Shown: piece by piece, positions 52,331-61,318 of the stretch
Position numbering within the stretch: the first letter of the stretch is position 1
Layout of the letters: every line of letters starts with the position of its first letter
NCBI RefSeq assembly: GCF_001277195.1
Contig: NZ_CP012268.1
Location: forward strand, 4,216,001 to 4,280,000
DNA: 64,000 nucleotides
Direction: 5' to 3'
Source: Cronobacter muytjensii ATCC 51329
GTDB taxonomy: Bacteria > Pseudomonadota > Gammaproteobacteria > Enterobacterales > Enterobacteriaceae
Made by a program: the position numbers and the translations under genes
Notes under the pieces: model-generated
The model's database searches: none
The model's input: only the letters and a program-made list of their open reading frames with translations
Told to the model about the DNA's origin: nothing

Positions 52331-53617
52331 ATGAAACTCTCTATCTTCAAAAGCCTCTATTTTCAGGTATTGACCGCGATAGCGATCGGGATATTGCTCG
52401 GTCACTTCTACCCGGAGCTGGGCGCGCAGATGAAACCGCTGGGCGACGCCTTCGTGAAGCTGATTAAAATGATTATCGCGCCGGTGATTTTCTGTACCGT
52501 CGTGACCGGCATCGCGGGTATGGAAAGCATGAAGGCGGTGGGGCGTACGGGCGCGGTCGCGCTACTCTATTTTGAAATTGTCAGTACCGTGGCGCTGATT
52601 ATCGGCCTGGTTATCGTCAACCTGGTACAGCCGGGCGCCGGGATGAATGTCGACCCCGCAACGCTCGACGCTAAAGCCGTCGCAGTTTATGCCGAGCAGG
52701 CGCAGCAGCAGGGCGTCATCGCCTTTCTGATGGATGTCATCCCCTCAAGCGTTATCGGCGCGTTCGCCAGCGGCAATATTCTCCAGGTGCTGCTGTTCGC
52801 CGTGCTGTTCGGCTTCGCGCTGCACCGTCTGGGCCGCAACGGCCAGCTGATTTTCAACGTGATCGAAAGCTTTTCGCAGGTGATTTTCGGCATCATCAAT
52901 ATGATCATGCGTCTGGCGCCTGTCGGCGCATTCGGCGCCATGGCATTTACTATCGGTAAATATGGCGTCGGCACGCTGGTGCAGCTCGGCCAGCTCATCA
53001 TCTGCTTCTACATCACCTGTATTCTGTTCGTGGTTGTCGTGCTGGGCAGCATCGCGCGGGCCACCGGCTTTAACATCTTCAAGTTCATTCGCTATATCAA
53101 AGAAGAGTTGCTGATCGTGCTCGGGACGTCGTCGTCGGAATCCGCGCTGCCGCGTATGCTCGATAAAATGGAAATGCTCGGTTGCCGTAAATCGGTGGTG
53201 GGGCTGGTTATCCCGACCGGTTACTCGTTTAACCTCGACGGCACGTCGATTTATCTGACGATGGCGGCGGTATTTATCGCTCAGGCGACTAACAGCCATA
53301 TGGATATTTTCCATCAGATAACCCTGCTGGTGGTGCTGCTGCTCTCCTCGAAAGGCGCGGCGGGCGTGACGGGCAGCGGATTTATCGTGCTGGCGGCCAC
53401 TATTTCGGCGGTCGGTCATCTGCCGGTGGCAGGGCTCGCGCTGATCCTCGGCATTGACCGATTTATGTCTGAAGCGCGCGCATTAACCAACCTGGTGGGC
53501 AACGGCGTGGCGACAGTGGTAGTGGCGAAGTGGGTGAAAGAGCTTGATGAAAATCAGCTGCGCGAAACGCTCAATAACAAGCATTCTGGCTCCAAAACGC
53601 AGCAAATCTCCTCCTGA
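52331..53617 (+). CDS. dctA: C4-dicarboxylate:H+/Na+ symporter DctA
   Basis: Aerobic importer of succinate, fumarate, malate and orotate, of the DAACS (glutamate transporter) family. 428 residues, same as E. coli. Signature parts: GTSSSESALPRMLDKME (serine-rich re-entrant loop, about 270-286) and GYSFNLDGTSIYLTMAAVFIAQAT (about 301-324). ATG at 52331 begins MKLSIFKSLYFQVLTAIAIG as in the family. 180 bases of leader precede it; I see no clear CRP or DcuR site that I can defend. Confidence 0.97.
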   Translation: MKLSIFKSLYFQVLTAIAIGILLGHFYPELGAQMKPLGDAFVKLIKMIIAPVIFCTVVTGIAGMESMKAVGRTGAVALLYFEIVSTVALIIGLVIVNLVQPGAGMNVDPATLDAKAVAVYAEQAQQQGVIAFLMDVIPSSVIGAFASGNILQVLLFAVLFGFALHRLGRNGQLIFNVIESFSQVIFGIINMIMRLAPVGAFGAMAFTIGKYGVGTLVQLGQLIICFYITCILFVVVVLGSIARATGFNIFKFIRYIKEELLIVLGTSSSESALPRMLDKMEMLGCRKSVVGLVIPTGYSFNLDGTSIYLTMAAVFIAQATNSHMDIFHQITLLVVLLLSSKGAAGVTGSGFIVLAATISAVGHLPVAGLALILGIDRFMSEARALTNLVGNGVATVVVAKWVKELDENQLRETLNNKHSGSKTQQISS

Positions 53618-53628
53618 TCACACTCTTT

Positions 53629-53660
53629 AACCCGCCGCTGCTTGCTCTGGCGGCGGGTGC
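53629..53660 (+). terminator. Hairpin after dctA
   Basis: ACCCGCCG-ctgcttgctctgg-CGGCGGGT hairpin 12 bases after the dctA stop. No T run, so probably a weak or Rho-aided terminator. Confidence 0.5.
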
Positions 53661-53815
53661 CTGCGCATAATTAGCGTTTATTTCCCTCTATTGCGCGACA
53701 TTTCCGCATTTTTGCGGTCTAACGAAAAGTTTAAGCGCTATCTTTGGCGGCGGGCCACAGCAGCTCTTGTCGCCATTTGACTGTTTTTAACCAGGAATGT
53801 TGATCAGGGGTATAC

Positions 53816-55294
53816 ATGCAGGGCACAAGAATTCGACTTATCGCTGGCGGCATACTGATGGCGGCCGCCAGCCTCGTGCAGGCAGAACCGCTCCAGCCCG
53901 ACCCGGCCTGGCAACAGGGCACGCTGAGCAATGGCTTTCAGTGGCAAATTCTTTCCACTCCGCAGCGCCCGAGCGATCGCGTTGAAATTCGCCTGACCGT
54001 TAACGCCGGGTCGCTCGCCGAAACCACCCAGCAAAGCGGCTACACCCGTTTTCTGCCGCGGCTGGCGCTGACTCAGAGCGGGAGTCTCCAGGCTGTGCAG
54101 GCGCGCTCGCTCTGGCAGCAAAGCATCGATCCCAAACGCCCGATGCCGCCGGTGGTCGTCTCTTATGACTACACGCTGTTTAACCTGAGCCTGCCGAATA
54201 ACCGCAACGATCTCCTCAAAGAAGCACTGACTTATCTCTCCGATACCGCAGGCCGCGTCGCCATTACGCCGGAAAGTATCACCAAAGCGCTGCAGACGCA
54301 GGATATGGTCGCCACCTGGCCCGATACCCAGGATGGCTGGTGGCGTCATCGGCTGAAAGGCTCCACGCTGCTGGGCCATGATCCTTCAGTCGATTTGAAG
54401 CAGCCAGTGGATGCGCAGCAGCTGAAAGCGTATTACGAGAAGTGGTATACCCCGGACGCCATGACGCTTATCGTGGTCGGCAACGTCGACAGCCGCGCGG
54501 TGGCGGAGCAAATCAACAAAGCCTTCGGTGAGCTGAAAGGCAAACGCGAGACGCCAGCCCCGGTGCCGACGCTGTCGCCGCTGCGCCGTGAACCCGTCTC
54601 CATCATGACTGACAGCGTGCGCCAGGATCGCCTCTCGATTATGTGGGACAACCCGTGGCAGCCTATCCGCGAATCCGCCGCGCTGCAACGTTACTGGCGC
54701 GCAGACCTGGCGCGCGAAGCGCTGTTCTGGCACGTTCAGCAGAACTTAAGCAAAAACAACATTAAAGATATCGGCATTGGTTTTGACTGCCGCGTGCTGT
54801 TCCAGCGCGCCCAGTGCGCCATCAACCTGGAGTCGCCAAACGACAAGCTCGACAGCAACCTGGCGTTGATTGCCCGTGAGCTTGCGAACGTGCGCGAAAA
54901 CGGCCTGTCGGTGGATGAGTTCAACGCGCTGATCGCCCAGAAAAAACTGGAGCTGCAAAAGCTGTTCGCGACCTATGCGCGTACCGATACCGACGTGCTC
55001 ATTAACCAGCGGATGCGCTCGCTGCAAAATCAGGTGGTGGACATCGCGCCGGAGCAGTATCAGAACCTGCGCCAGAGTTTCCTCAACAACCTGACCGCCG
55101 CCGAGCTGAATCAGGATTTACGCCAGCAACTCTCGCAGGAGATGGCGCTTATCCTGCTGCAACCGAAGGGCGAAGAGGAGTACAGCGTGAAGGCGCTCAA
55201 GGAGACGTGGGATCGTATTATGACGCCCGTAACGCCGCCGCTTACGCAGGATGACGCGCGCACGGATGTCACAGACATTCCGCCCGCCCGTTAA
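53816..55294 (+). CDS. yhjJ: M16-family zinc-protease-like protein YhjJ (catalytically degenerate)
   Basis: Periplasmic protein of 492 residues with signal peptide (to LVQAEP) and two M16 peptidase-like halves (LSNGFQWQILSTPQRPSDRVEIRLTVNAGSLAE; KWYTPDAMTLIVVGNVD). In active M16 enzymes the helix reads HxxEH; here the equivalent place is GYTRFLPRLA, with none of the three zinc/catalytic residues, so it should not be a protease. E. coli YhjJ shows a similar loss (only one His left). Function unknown. ATG at 53816; its own terminator follows. Confidence 0.93.
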   Translation: MQGTRIRLIAGGILMAAASLVQAEPLQPDPAWQQGTLSNGFQWQILSTPQRPSDRVEIRLTVNAGSLAETTQQSGYTRFLPRLALTQSGSLQAVQARSLWQQSIDPKRPMPPVVVSYDYTLFNLSLPNNRNDLLKEALTYLSDTAGRVAITPESITKALQTQDMVATWPDTQDGWWRHRLKGSTLLGHDPSVDLKQPVDAQQLKAYYEKWYTPDAMTLIVVGNVDSRAVAEQINKAFGELKGKRETPAPVPTLSPLRREPVSIMTDSVRQDRLSIMWDNPWQPIRESAALQRYWRADLAREALFWHVQQNLSKNNIKDIGIGFDCRVLFQRAQCAINLESPNDKLDSNLALIARELANVRENGLSVDEFNALIAQKKLELQKLFATYARTDTDVLINQRMRSLQNQVVDIAPEQYQNLRQSFLNNLTAAELNQDLRQQLSQEMALILLQPKGEEEYSVKALKETWDRIMTPVTPPLTQDDARTDVTDIPPAR

Positions 55295-55311
55295 TCATTA
55301 CGGTGGTGATA

Positions 55312-55341
55312 AAACCCGACGCCTGGCGCCGGGTTTTTTTC
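55312..55341 (+). terminator. Terminator of yhjJ
   Basis: ACCCGACGCC-t-GGCGCCGGGT with mismatch, followed by seven T, 18 bases after yhjJ stop. Confidence 0.85.
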
Positions 55342-55353
55342 TGGGTGCGACAG

Positions 55354-55384
55354 GCAATAAAAAGCCCGGCTTGTGGGCCGGGCG
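55354..55384 (-). terminator. Terminator of kdgK
   Basis: On the minus strand GCCCGGC-ccacaa-GCCGGGC followed by TTTTTATT, 17 bases after the kdgK stop. Confidence 0.9.
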
Positions 55385-55400
55385 CATTAACGCGTGCGGC

Positions 55401-56333
55401 TTACTGCGGCATCGCCTCGCGCGGGATAATCGCGCCGCGATACTGAATCACGGTGCTGGCGGTCAAATGGCCGCGTTTCGCCGCCGCTTGCGCGCTGCCG
55501 CCGGTCAGGCGTACCGCCAGATAACCGGCGCTGAACGAGTCGCCCGCCGCGGTGGTGTCGATCACCTTTTCTTTCGGCAGCTTCACTGCCGGCACTTCAC
55601 AGAGCGGCTCGCCCGCCACCGCCACGAGGCACGATTCGGCACCGCGTTTAATCACCACCTCACGCACGCCCGCCGCCTGGGTGCGCGCAATCACGTCGTC
55701 GACGGGTTTTTCGCCCCACAGGGCGTCTTCGTCATCAAGCGTCAGAAAAGCGATATCGGTGCAGGCGAGCATCTGCTGATACACCTGCTGCGTCTCTTCG
55801 CGGCTCGCCCACAGGCGCGGGCGGTAATTATTGTCGAAAATCACCTTGCCGCCGTTGGCGCGGCAGGCGCGCAGCAGGCCGAGAAGCTTTTCGCGGCTCT
55901 GCGGGCTTAAAATCGCCAGGCTAATGCCGCTCAGGTAGAGATAATCAAAGCGCGCCAGCTGCGCGCAGATGGCGTCGGCCTCGTCGCTCTCCAGCCAGAA
56001 GCGGGCGGCGGCTTCGTTGCGCCAGTACCAGAAGGTGCGCTCACCGCGTTCGTCGGTTTCGATGTAGTAAAGCCCTGGCAGGCGGTTATCCATGCGCTGG
56101 ATCAGATCGGTTTTCACGTTTTCGGCCTGCCAGGCGTCCAGCATCTGCTGGCTGAAGTTGTCTTTGCCAAGCGCGGTAACGTAATGCACCGAGAGCGCCT
56201 GCGGGCTCACCTGACGGGCGATATAGACCGAGGTATTTAGCGTATCGCCGCCAAAGCCGCGGTTTACCTGCGTGCCCTTTTCCGACAGTTCAATCATGCA
56301 TTCGCCAATCACGGCAATCTTTTGCTCTGACAT
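55401..56333 (-). CDS. kdgK: 2-dehydro-3-deoxygluconate kinase KdgK
   Basis: PfkB-family kinase of 310 residues that phosphorylates 2-keto-3-deoxygluconate to KDPG, feeding the Entner-Doudoroff aldolase during hexuronate use. Start MSEQKIAVIGECMIELSEKG, substrate region NRGFGGDTLNTSVYIARQ, and catalytic signature DTTAAGDSFSAGYLAVRL (about 247-264). Same place as in E. coli. Upstream, CGTTTTAAAACG (56397-56408) is a perfect 12-base palindrome that may be a KdgR-type operator, but the match is loose. Confidence 0.96.
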   Translation of the reverse strand: MSEQKIAVIGECMIELSEKGTQVNRGFGGDTLNTSVYIARQVSPQALSVHYVTALGKDNFSQQMLDAWQAENVKTDLIQRMDNRLPGLYYIETDERGERTFWYWRNEAAARFWLESDEADAICAQLARFDYLYLSGISLAILSPQSREKLLGLLRACRANGGKVIFDNNYRPRLWASREETQQVYQQMLACTDIAFLTLDDEDALWGEKPVDDVIARTQAAGVREVVIKRGAESCLVAVAGEPLCEVPAVKLPKEKVIDTTAAGDSFSAGYLAVRLTGGSAQAAAKRGHLTASTVIQYRGAIIPREAMPQ

Positions 56334-56492
56334 AGTGACTCACCTGAAAACGAGAAGATGGGCGTTAGTGTGTGCCGCCGCGATCGCGCAGTCAAACGTT
56401 TTAAAACGCTGTTCCAGTATTTTTTGAGCTACCCCAGAATTCCCGACAAAAAGCGTTATTCCTTATAACCCTGCGGGTCGGACAACTGTGCA

Positions 56493-56519
56493 TAAAGTTC
56501 TCAACCGTAGCGCCGATAA
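56493..56519 (+). promoter_or_regulatory. Sigma-28 (FliA) promoter of pdeH
   Basis: TAAAGTTC (56493-56500), exactly 11 bases, then GCCGATAA (56512-56519): seven of eight and eight of eight to the FliA consensus TAAAGTTT-N11-GCCGATAA. It lies 48 bases before the pdeH start. The E. coli gene is a class III flagellar gene. Confidence 0.92.
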
Positions 56520-56566
56520 TTCCAGGACGAGTCCCGGTAAGCCATCACATAACAGGACCAATTACC

Positions 56567-57340
56567 ATGAATTTAAAACAGGTCACTCACCGGCTGGCGC
56601 TGCCGTCGGCGAGTGTCGAAAGCCTGCATGAGCGGCGCTACTGGCTGCAGTGCGAGCGAACCTATACTTATCAGCCGATCTACAGAACCGACGGGCGACT
56701 GCTGGCGGTGGAGCTGCTGACCATTGTCACGCACCCGAGCGAGCCGACGCGCCGCATCGCGCCAGACCGCTATTTCGCCGGCCTGCCGGTACGCTATCGT
56801 GTGGAAGTCATTGAAGAGCAGTTGCAGGTGCTCTGCGCGCGCGCGCCGTTTTTTACGGAAAATAATATTCTGGCGTCCGTTAATGTCGACGGCCCGACGC
56901 TGATGGCGATGCGCGACATGCCGCAGATCCGCGCCATGACCGAAGCGCTGCCGTGGGTGCGCTTTGAGCTGGTGGAGCATATCAGCCTGCCGCAAAACTC
57001 GACGTTCGCGAGCTTCTGCGAATTCGGCCCGCTATGGCTGGACGATTTCGGCACCGGCATGGCGAACTTCTCCGCGCTGAGCGAAGTGCGCTATGACTAC
57101 ATTAAAGTGGCGCGCGATCTTTTCATCATGCTGCGTCAGAGCGCCGAAGGCCGCACGCTGTTTACAATGCTTCTGCAACTGATGAACCGCTACTGCGAAG
57201 GCGTGATCGTCGAAGGCGTGGAAACGCTCGAAGAGTGGCAGGATGTGCAGCAGTCGCCTGCGCTGGCCGCGCAAGGCTATTTTCTCTCGCGCCCTGTGCC
57301 CTTCGAAACGCTGGAAACGGTAATACTCAGACTCTCCTGA
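56567..57340 (+). CDS. pdeH: c-di-GMP phosphodiesterase PdeH (YhjH)
   Basis: Stand-alone EAL-domain phosphodiesterase, 257 residues, cytoplasmic; the chief c-di-GMP hydrolase of motile enterobacteria. It keeps YcgR unbound so flagella turn, and lowers cellulose output. The EAL motif reads VELLTIV, as in the E. coli enzyme; LDDFGTGMANFSAL, YDYIKVARDLF and IVEGVETLEEW supply the other metal and catalytic residues. ATG at 56567 follows a weak ribosome site (AGGACC). Transcribed from the FliA promoter upstream. Confidence 0.96.
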   Translation: MNLKQVTHRLALPSASVESLHERRYWLQCERTYTYQPIYRTDGRLLAVELLTIVTHPSEPTRRIAPDRYFAGLPVRYRVEVIEEQLQVLCARAPFFTENNILASVNVDGPTLMAMRDMPQIRAMTEALPWVRFELVEHISLPQNSTFASFCEFGPLWLDDFGTGMANFSALSEVRYDYIKVARDLFIMLRQSAEGRTLFTMLLQLMNRYCEGVIVEGVETLEEWQDVQQSPALAAQGYFLSRPVPFETLETVILRLS

Positions 57341-57404
57341 TGAGCTTTGCGCTGTCGTGCACTATCTTTAGTGAAGGCAGGCATCATCAGGACGAGGTGT
57401 GAGG

Positions 57405-59462
57405 ATGACAAAAACAACCAAAATAATCAGCGTGGTAGCAGGGGTTTTCTTGTTGCTGGTCGTTGTCGCTATCATCATTATCGCGACGTTTGACTGGAAT
57501 CGGCTTAAGCCGACCATCAACCAGAAGGTCTCCACGGAGCTAAACCGCCCCTTTGCCATACGTGGCGATCTGGGCGTGGTATGGGAGCGAAACAAAGAAG
57601 AGCCCGGCTGGCGAAGCTGGGTGCCCTGGCCGCATGTGCATGCTGAAGATGTCGTACTCGGCAACCCGCCCGATATTCCGCAGGTAACCATGATTCACCT
57701 GCCGCGCGTGGAGGCGACCCTGGCCCCGCTGGCGCTGCTCACCAAAACCGTTTATCTCCCGTGGATTAAATTTCAGAAGCCGGACGCGCAACTGATTCGT
57801 CTGTCGGAAAAAACCAATAACTGGACGTTCGACATGAAGCAGAGCGACGGCGAGGAGACGCAGCAGCCGTCTGCCTGGTCGTTCCGGCTCGACAATATTC
57901 TGTTCGATCAGGGCCGGTTGCGGGTGGACGATAAGGTCAGCCGCGCCGATGTGGAAATTCTTATCGATCCGCTCGGTAAGCCGCTGCCCTTTAACGAAGT
58001 GACCGGCGAGAAAGAGAAAAAAGACGGCGATAAGGTCGGCGATTATGTGTTCGGGCTGAAGGCGCGCGGCACATATAACGATCAGCCGCTGCGCGGCAGT
58101 GGGAAAATCGGCGGAATGCTGGCGCTGAAAAGCGAAGGCACGCCGTTCCCGGTGCAGGCGGATCTGCGCTCCGGCGATACCCGCGTGGCGTTTGTCGGCA
58201 CGGTTAACGACCCGATGAATATGGGCGGCGTCGATCTACAGCTCAAATTCGCCGGCGATTCGCTGGGCGATCTCTACGAGCTGACCGGCGTACTGCTGCC
58301 GGATACCCCGCCGTTTGAAACTGATGGCCGCCTTGTCGCGAAAATCGACAGCGAAAAAGGCTCGGTCTATGACTATCGCGGCTTTAACGGGCGGATCGGC
58401 GAGAGCGACATCCACGGCTCGCTGACCTACAGCCAGCGTAAACCGCGCCCGAAACTGGAAGGGGATCTGGAGTCGCGGCAGTTGCGGCTTGCCGACCTTG
58501 GCCCGCTGATTGGCGTCGATTCCGGCGCGGGCGCGCAGAAGAGCAAAAACGCCGAGCAGAAAAAAGGCGAAAAACCGGCGCAGCCCGGCGACAAAGTTCT
58601 GCCGCATGACACTTTTGAGACCAACAAATGGGACGTGATGGATGCGGACGTGCGCTTTAAAGGGCGTCGTATTGAGCACAGCACGCGCCTGCCGATTAGC
58701 GATCTCACCACCCATATCCTGCTCACCAACGGCGATTTACGCCTCAGGCCGCTGAAATTCGGCATGGCGGGCGGGACGATTGACGCCAATATTCACCTCG
58801 ACGGCGATAAACAGCCGATGCAGGGCGCGGCGGATATTCAGGCGCGCCGACTGAAGCTGAAAGAGCTGATGCCGAACGTAGAGCTGATGCAGCGCACGCT
58901 CGGTGAACTCAACGGCGACGCGAAGCTGCGCGGCACCGGTAACTCTGTCGCGTCGCTGCTCGGCACCAGCGACGGCAACCTGAAGATCCTGATGAATGAC
59001 GGGCTTATCAGCCGCAACCTGATGGAAATTCTGGGCCTGAACGTGGGTAACTTTATCGTCGGGCAGATTTTCGGCGACGACGAAGTGCGGGTGAACTGCG
59101 CGGCGGCGAACCTGAACCTGACTAACGGCGTGGCGCGCCCGGAAATTTTCGCCTTTGATACCGAAAACGCGCTGATTAACATCACCGGCACCACCAGTTT
59201 CGCTGATGAGCGGCTGGATCTGACCATCAATCCGGAAAGTAAAGGAGTGCGCATCGTGACGCTGCGCTCGCCGCTCTATGTGCGCGGTACCTTTAAGGAG
59301 CCGGATTATGGCGTGAAGCCAGGGCCGTTGATTGCGCGTGGGGCGGTTGCCGCCGCGCTCGCAACGCTCGTGACGCCTGCCGCAGCGCTGCTGGCGCTGA
59401 TTTCGCCATCCGAGGGCAGCGAGAACCAGTGCAGCGCTATCCTGGGGCAGATGAAGCAATAA
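57405..59462 (+). CDS. yhjG: AsmA-family protein YhjG
   Basis: AsmA-like protein of 685 residues: one N-terminal membrane helix (ISVVAGVFLLLVVVAIIIIATF, about 8-29), then a long beta-rich periplasmic body. AsmA family members are thought to form grooves for phospholipid transfer between the membranes; the role of YhjG itself is only partly known. The C-terminal AsmA_2 part contains LMEILGLNVGNFIVGQIFGDDEVRVNCAAANL and NINPESKGVRIVTLRSPLYVRGTFKEPDYGV-like blocks. ATG at 57405 has GAGG seven bases upstream; a GTG two codons earlier is less likely. Confidence 0.93.
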   Translation: MTKTTKIISVVAGVFLLLVVVAIIIIATFDWNRLKPTINQKVSTELNRPFAIRGDLGVVWERNKEEPGWRSWVPWPHVHAEDVVLGNPPDIPQVTMIHLPRVEATLAPLALLTKTVYLPWIKFQKPDAQLIRLSEKTNNWTFDMKQSDGEETQQPSAWSFRLDNILFDQGRLRVDDKVSRADVEILIDPLGKPLPFNEVTGEKEKKDGDKVGDYVFGLKARGTYNDQPLRGSGKIGGMLALKSEGTPFPVQADLRSGDTRVAFVGTVNDPMNMGGVDLQLKFAGDSLGDLYELTGVLLPDTPPFETDGRLVAKIDSEKGSVYDYRGFNGRIGESDIHGSLTYSQRKPRPKLEGDLESRQLRLADLGPLIGVDSGAGAQKSKNAEQKKGEKPAQPGDKVLPHDTFETNKWDVMDADVRFKGRRIEHSTRLPISDLTTHILLTNGDLRLRPLKFGMAGGTIDANIHLDGDKQPMQGAADIQARRLKLKELMPNVELMQRTLGELNGDAKLRGTGNSVASLLGTSDGNLKILMNDGLISRNLMEILGLNVGNFIVGQIFGDDEVRVNCAAANLNLTNGVARPEIFAFDTENALINITGTTSFADERLDLTINPESKGVRIVTLRSPLYVRGTFKEPDYGVKPGPLIARGAVAAALATLVTPAAALLALISPSEGSENQCSAILGQMKQ

Positions 59463-59501
59463 GGGGCTCCAGTATCGTCGTAAAAAGCGGGTGCCCGTGA
59501 A

Positions 59502-59541
59502 CGAAAACCCCGTCGGTGTCGTGTTCGACGGGGTTTCGTTT
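59502..59541 (+). terminator. Terminator of yhjG
   Basis: AAACCCCGTCG-gtgtcgtgtt-CGACGGGGTTT then CGTTTT: eleven-base perfect stem about 42 bases after yhjG. Confidence 0.88.
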
Positions 59542-59667
59542 TCTGGGAATGAGACGTGCGCAAGGCCGGTGGCGTGGTTTAAGCGCATGTCGTTTAAGCA
59601 TGTGGCAGGCCCCGGCCTTTTCACGCCGTTGACACACCTGCCATCCAGCCTCCGCTTCCCGCCATAA

Positions 59668-59699
59668 ACAAAAAAGGCCGCCCGGGGGCCGCCTTTTCG
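59668..59699 (-). terminator. Terminator of yhjE
   Basis: Minus strand: AAGGCgGCCCccGGGCgGCCTT stem followed by TTTTGTTT, 18 bases after the yhjE stop. The plus strand also carries TTTTCGTT after it. Confidence 0.8.
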
Positions 59700-59715
59700 T
59701 TAATACGTGGGGGAA

Positions 59716-61044
59716 TTACAGCGACTGATCGCGTGTCTCTTTGGTCGCGATCAGCGCAATCAGCGTCAGCGCCGCCATCGCCGCGAGATAAATCCCCACG
59801 TAAAGCAGCCCGTAATTCGCCTGCAACCAGGTAGCGATATACGGCGCTACGGACGCGCCAAGAATCGACGACACGTTGTAGGAGAACGACGCGCCGGTGT
59901 AGCGCACTTCGGTCGGGAACAGCTCCGGCAGCAGCGCGCCCATCGGGCCGAACGTCAGCCCCATCAGGCTCAGGCCGATCAGCAGATACGCCATCACCAT
60001 TGTCTGGCTGCCCGAGCCCAGCAGCGGCGGGAACACAAACAGTGCAAACAGCAGGATCAGCGTCGTAATCGTAATCATGCTCTTACGACGACCGAAGCGG
60101 TCCGCCAGCAGGCCCGCGACCGGCACCATCAGGCCGAAGCCGATCACCGCCATCATCAGCATCCACAGCACGTCATTACGCGGAAAACCGAGGCCGCCCT
60201 GCGCCGCAGGCGTGGTGCTAAAGGTCATCGAATAGACCGTCATGATGTAAAACAGCGTATAGGTGGCGAGCATAATGAACGTGCCGAGAACGGTTACGCG
60301 CACATGTTTCGTCAGCAGCGTGCCGAGCGGCACTTTCACCTGTTTCTTCGCTTTGGCGATTTTGGCAAACACCGGCGTCTCATGCAGCGACACGCGGACA
60401 TACAGGCCAATCAGCACCAGCACAGCGGAGAAGATAAATGGCACGCGCCAGCCCCAGCTCATAAACTGCTCGTCGGTCAGCAGCCAGGAGAGCAGCAGGA
60501 AGGTGCCGTTGGCAAAGAAGAAGCCGATGGGCGCGCCAAGCTGCGGAAAGGAGCCATACAGCGCGCGTTTGTGCGCGGGCGCGTTTTCTGTTGCGAGCAG
60601 CGCCGCGCCGCCCCATTCTCCGCCGAGGCCCAGCCCCTGGCCGAAGCGCGCCAGCGCCAGCAGCAGCGGCGCCATAATGCCGATAGACGCATAACCCGGC
60701 AGCAGACCGATCAATACCGTAGAAATCCCCATCGTCAGCAGCGAGGCGACGAGCGTCACCTTGCGGCCCACGCGATCGCCGAAATGGCCGAATACCGCCG
60801 AGCCGATAGGGCGCGCCACGAAGGCGATAGCGAATGTCGCCAGCGACTGGAGCGTCGCGGCGGTCGGGTCACCCTGCGGGAAGAAAATGTGCGGGAACAC
60901 AATCACCGCCGCGGTGGCGTAAATGTAGAAATCAAAAAACTCAATGGCGGTGCCGATGAGCGAGGCGATGACGACCTTACTGCGCGAGTTAACGGGCGCG
61001 GCGTCTTGTTCGTTGTCGATGGGGGTTGCGATGGATGCTTGCAT
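59716..61044 (-). CDS. yhjE: MFS (metabolite:H+ symporter) transporter YhjE
   Basis: Twelve-segment inner-membrane transporter of 442 residues in the MHS family (relatives carry proline/betaine, citrate, alpha-ketoglutarate or shikimate). Signature GHFGDRVGRKVTLV (about 85-98) and RFGQGLGLGGEWGGAALLATENAP (about 135-158). Same place and near the same length as E. coli YhjE (440). Substrate unknown. ATG at 61044; 274 bases separate it from yhjD, so it probably has its own promoter in the AT-rich stretch near 61.1-61.2 kb. Confidence 0.94.
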   Translation of the reverse strand: MQASIATPIDNEQDAAPVNSRSKVVIASLIGTAIEFFDFYIYATAAVIVFPHIFFPQGDPTAATLQSLATFAIAFVARPIGSAVFGHFGDRVGRKVTLVASLLTMGISTVLIGLLPGYASIGIMAPLLLALARFGQGLGLGGEWGGAALLATENAPAHKRALYGSFPQLGAPIGFFFANGTFLLLSWLLTDEQFMSWGWRVPFIFSAVLVLIGLYVRVSLHETPVFAKIAKAKKQVKVPLGTLLTKHVRVTVLGTFIMLATYTLFYIMTVYSMTFSTTPAAQGGLGFPRNDVLWMLMMAVIGFGLMVPVAGLLADRFGRRKSMITITTLILLFALFVFPPLLGSGSQTMVMAYLLIGLSLMGLTFGPMGALLPELFPTEVRYTGASFSYNVSSILGASVAPYIATWLQANYGLLYVGIYLAAMAALTLIALIATKETRDQSL

Positions 61045-61276
61045 AGAATTTTCTTATTTTAGTACCGTCGAAACCCCATATTAGCCACAGCAAAAACGAC
61101 ATTTCAATTCAACGCGCCCTGTAAAAGCGAACAAAAAATAGCCAAAAAGCGGATAGTGTTAACGCCAGCTAATTATCTTCTATGAAATGCTTCACAGATT
61201 TTCATATTTAGATGATAAAACTGGTTTTAGGTTAAAGAAAAGTTACGCACTGGATTTTTATTCTGAAAGGGAGGCG

Positions 61277-61309
61277 GCGGGCTGAAAAAATGCGTTTTTC
61301 TCAGCCCGC
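61277..61309 (-). terminator. Long hairpin after yhjD
   Basis: Minus strand GCGGGCTGAGAAAAA pairs with TTTTTTCAGCCCGC around a CGCA loop, a near-perfect 15-base stem starting 9 bases after the yhjD stop. No T run after the stem, but the stem is long enough to stall polymerase or block decay. Confidence 0.55.
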
Positions 61310-61318
61310 GCGGCAAGG

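Noticed and set aside
59707..61062. 451-codon plus-strand frame opposite yhjE
   Set aside because: Shadow frame extremely rich in Arg, His and Gln; yhjE is certain.
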